From the NCBI GenBank assembly GCA_963784615.1, contig CAWASG010000001.1, positions 868,001 through 932,000 of the forward strand: a stretch of 64,000 bases of DNA, written 5' to 3'. Position numbers and translations under genes: made by a program. A model generated the notes under the pieces. It saw nothing but the letters and a program-made list of their open reading frames with translations. It did no database searches and was not told the origin of the DNA. Every line of letters begins with the position of its first letter. Positions within the stretch are counted from its first letter, which is position 1. Shown piece after piece: positions 62,496 through 64,000 of the stretch. The DNA is from UBA11403 sp963784615. GTDB lineage: Bacteria > Pseudomonadota > Gammaproteobacteria > Legionellales > Legionellaceae.

Positions 62496-62717
62496 TTACT
62501 CACCCACAACGACGACATCCTGAGCTTTAAATCCTTTTGGACCTTTTTCCATAAGGAAACTCACGTTTTGATCTTCAACCAGAGTTTTGAATCCAGCATT
62601 TTCAGGGTCAATATCTTTATAATGGACAAAAATATCATCGCCACTACTGCAAACAATGAAACCAAATCCCTTTTTTTCATTGAACCATTTAACACGGCCC
62701 GTTTCTCTTGTAGCCAT
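62496..62717 (-). CDS. cold-shock domain protein
   Basis: The 73-residue CspA-type RNA chaperone has RNP1 as KGFGFIV and RNP2 as DIFVHY, within GRVKWFNEKKGFGFIVCSSG and IFVHYKDIDPENAGFKTLVE. It melts RNA structure, typically on cold shock or growth transition. A GAGGATAGCGAG region precedes the ATG. Confidence 0.95.
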   Translation of the reverse strand: MATRETGRVKWFNEKKGFGFIVCSSGDDIFVHYKDIDPENAGFKTLVEDQNVSFLMEKGPKGFKAQDVVVVGE

Positions 62718-62866
62718 CTCGCTATCCTCATTTTAACTGAATATTGTTTACCTTTACTAATTTAGCATATCAGTTTTTTATAGGTTGTTAACCCTTTTTT
62801 TCTTTGAATTACTATTTTCTTCATATACGTGTTAACAAACTTCTCAAGGTGATCCATAATGTGGGA

Positions 62867-62914
62867 GTTTGAACAAGGCTGAATGCAAAAAGACGCATTC
62901 AGCCTTGTTCAAAC
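62867..62914 (+). promoter_or_regulatory. family E hairpin upstream of pyrE (perfect 20-bp stem)
   Basis: GTTTGAACAAGGCTGAATGC (62867-62886) pairs exactly with 62895-62914 around the loop AAAAAGAC. ATAATTTTCCTGATTGAATC follows, as after the fabG hairpin. It ends 49 bases before the pyrE ATG. Confidence 0.75.
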
Positions 62915-62962
62915 ATAATTTTCCTGATTGAATCGAGTAGTAGAATAGACAAAGGAGCATAC

Positions 62963-63595
62963 ATGAATATATCTAAAGCGAGATTTATACGCTTAGCACT
63001 TGATAATCAGGTTTTAAAATTTGGAAATTTTACACTCAAATCAGGTCGTCAAAGCCCCTATTTTTTTAATGCCGGTGCGTTTTACCAAGGCATGGCATTA
63101 AAACAAGTCGGTGAAATGTATGCCCAGACGATTATAGAGAGTCATGTTCAATTCCAACACCTGTTCGGCCCCGCTTATAAAGGTCTACCCCTGGCAACAA
63201 CGACTGCGGTTGCGTTGGCACAATCTGGCATCAATACAACCGTCACGTTTAATCGAAAGGAAGCCAAAACACACGGTGAAGGCGGCGTTTTAATCGGTGC
63301 ACCATTGACCGGAAGTACTCTCATTATTGATGATGTCATCACTGCGGGCACGGCATTTCGTGAAGCAAAACAACTCATAGAAGAGCATGGAGGGAAAGTA
63401 ACCGCTGTGGTCATAGCCTTCGACCGCTGTGAACGCGGGGCAACGAATCATTCGACCTTAAAGGAAATTGAAGATCAAGGGATCCGAGTATTGTCGATTA
63501 TTACGCTGAATGATTTAATTGACTATCTTGATGAAAGTGGTGAGACAGAACAGTGCAACTTAATTAAACAATATCAGATACAATACGGCTGTTAG
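62963..63595 (+). CDS. pyrE: orotate phosphoribosyltransferase
   Basis: This enzyme attaches orotate to PRPP in pyrimidine synthesis. The 210-residue protein has FTLKSGRQSPYFFNAGAFYQ at the N-terminal side, AYKGLPLATTTAVAL, and the PRPP motif STLIIDDVITAGTAFREA. AAAGGAG precedes the ATG. Confidence 0.96.
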   Translation: MNISKARFIRLALDNQVLKFGNFTLKSGRQSPYFFNAGAFYQGMALKQVGEMYAQTIIESHVQFQHLFGPAYKGLPLATTTAVALAQSGINTTVTFNRKEAKTHGEGGVLIGAPLTGSTLIIDDVITAGTAFREAKQLIEEHGGKVTAVVIAFDRCERGATNHSTLKEIEDQGIRVLSIITLNDLIDYLDESGETEQCNLIKQYQIQYGC

Positions 63596-63618
63596 CTGCA
63601 CACAAAAAGGATTTATTT

Positions 63619-64000
63619 ATGAACATCAGTTTTATTGGCTACGGTAAAATTGCCCAATCGTTAATCAACGGTTGGCTCCACACAAATAACTATCACTTTC
63701 GAGCTGCAGCACCCTCATTGAAAAAGACCATCACTGCAGAACGCATTGAAACAACGCCGAATAATCTTGATGTTATTCAAAATGCAGATGTCATCATTCT
63801 CGCTGTCAAACCCGCGCAAATGGCAAGTGTACTTGCTGAAATTAGCGCGTCTATTCCTCGTAGGTGTCTACTGATTTCAGTCGCTACTGGGTTAAATATG
63901 GCTTGGTTTGCCAAACGTACCCTGCCGAATACAGCGGTCATTCGAGCAATGCCTAACATTGCCGCTGCAGTTAAGCGATCAGCAACGCCCTTGATTAAAA
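63619..64000 (+). CDS. proC: pyrroline-5-carboxylate reductase (5' part)
   Basis: The first 127 residues of an NAD(P)H-dependent proline-biosynthesis enzyme are present; the rest lies beyond the window. The Rossmann start is MNISFIGYGKIAQSLINGWL, followed by ADVIILAVKPAQM and the conserved AVIRAMPNIAAAVKRSATPL. It follows pyrE by 23 bases and is probably cotranscribed. Confidence 0.93.
   Translation, partial: MNISFIGYGKIAQSLINGWLHTNNYHFRAAAPSLKKTITAERIETTPNNLDVIQNADVIILAVKPAQMASVLAEISASIPRRCLLISVATGLNMAWFAKRTLPNTAVIRAMPNIAAAVKRSATPLIK

Overview
The window looks like part of the chromosome of a gammaproteobacterium related to the Legionellales (the Legionella, Coxiella, Aquicella and Berkiella neighbourhood). 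This is an inference from gene order and content. Housekeeping blocks follow the gamma pattern: dnaB-alr, secA-mutT, yceD-rpmF-plsX-fabH-fabG-acpP-fabF-mltG-tmk-holB-pilZ-tatD, and spoT-rpoZ-gmk-yicC with rph facing away. Between them sit proteins with no clear bacterial role but with eukaryote-facing features, as in host-associated members of that order: an IQ-like motif, a myristoylation-type N-terminus, a PPxY motif, a deaminase-like zinc site, coiled coils and an NQ repeat. I saw no rRNA, tRNA or CRISPR array.

Layout. 1-8.4 kb: CBS protein (cut by the window edge), hslO, a glycine-zipper lipoprotein, alr, dnaB, a DUF2147 protein, mutT, secA. 8.7-16.7 kb is an accessory stretch: a 749-residue effector-like gene between two palindromic elements, an orphan astB, a broken IS110-family element with a recognisable bridge RNA, two copies of a multi-stem structured repeat, and a second effector-like gene. 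17.2-25.4 kb: dusA, an amino-acid dehydrogenase and methyltransferase pair, a tyrosine-degradation operon (hpd, fumarylacetoacetase, maiA), two small unknown genes and asnS. 25.4-32.5 kb is a second accessory stretch: two unknown proteins (one deaminase-like), umuDC, a MazEF-type module and a membrane protein. 32.8-36.8 kb: an M23 peptidase, tyrS and a coiled-coil effector-like gene. 36.8-46.9 kb: anmK, then the long fatty-acid and replication operon on the minus strand. 47-58.9 kb: mnmA, uup, ridA, spoT, rpoZ, gmk, yicC, rph, pcm-like, tolC, ttcA. 58.9-64 kb: an NQ-repeat protein, a SulP-carbonic anhydrase fusion, a cold-shock protein, pyrE and the start of proC.

The intergenic space is full of palindromic repeats, called here families A to E. 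A: about 199 bp with CTAGTAC ends and a core containing GAATCCGAGCC. B: about 144 bp with TACTGCCATT ends and a core containing GTAGGTTGGG. C: a 31-bp outer stem enclosing two hairpins, with pair-preserving changes between copies. D: palindromes containing GCAATCCAGAG. E: short hairpins with an AAAAAGAC loop directly upstream of tyrS, pyrE and fabG.

Two observations stand out. First, the IS110 element sits at the end of a family B palindrome, and the predicted left target guide in its bridge RNA (CCCAACCT) is identical to the eight bases at the insertion point, so the element appears programmed to target this genome's own repeats. Second, family C looks like an uncatalogued structured mobile element or RNA whose stems are kept by matched changes in both arms.
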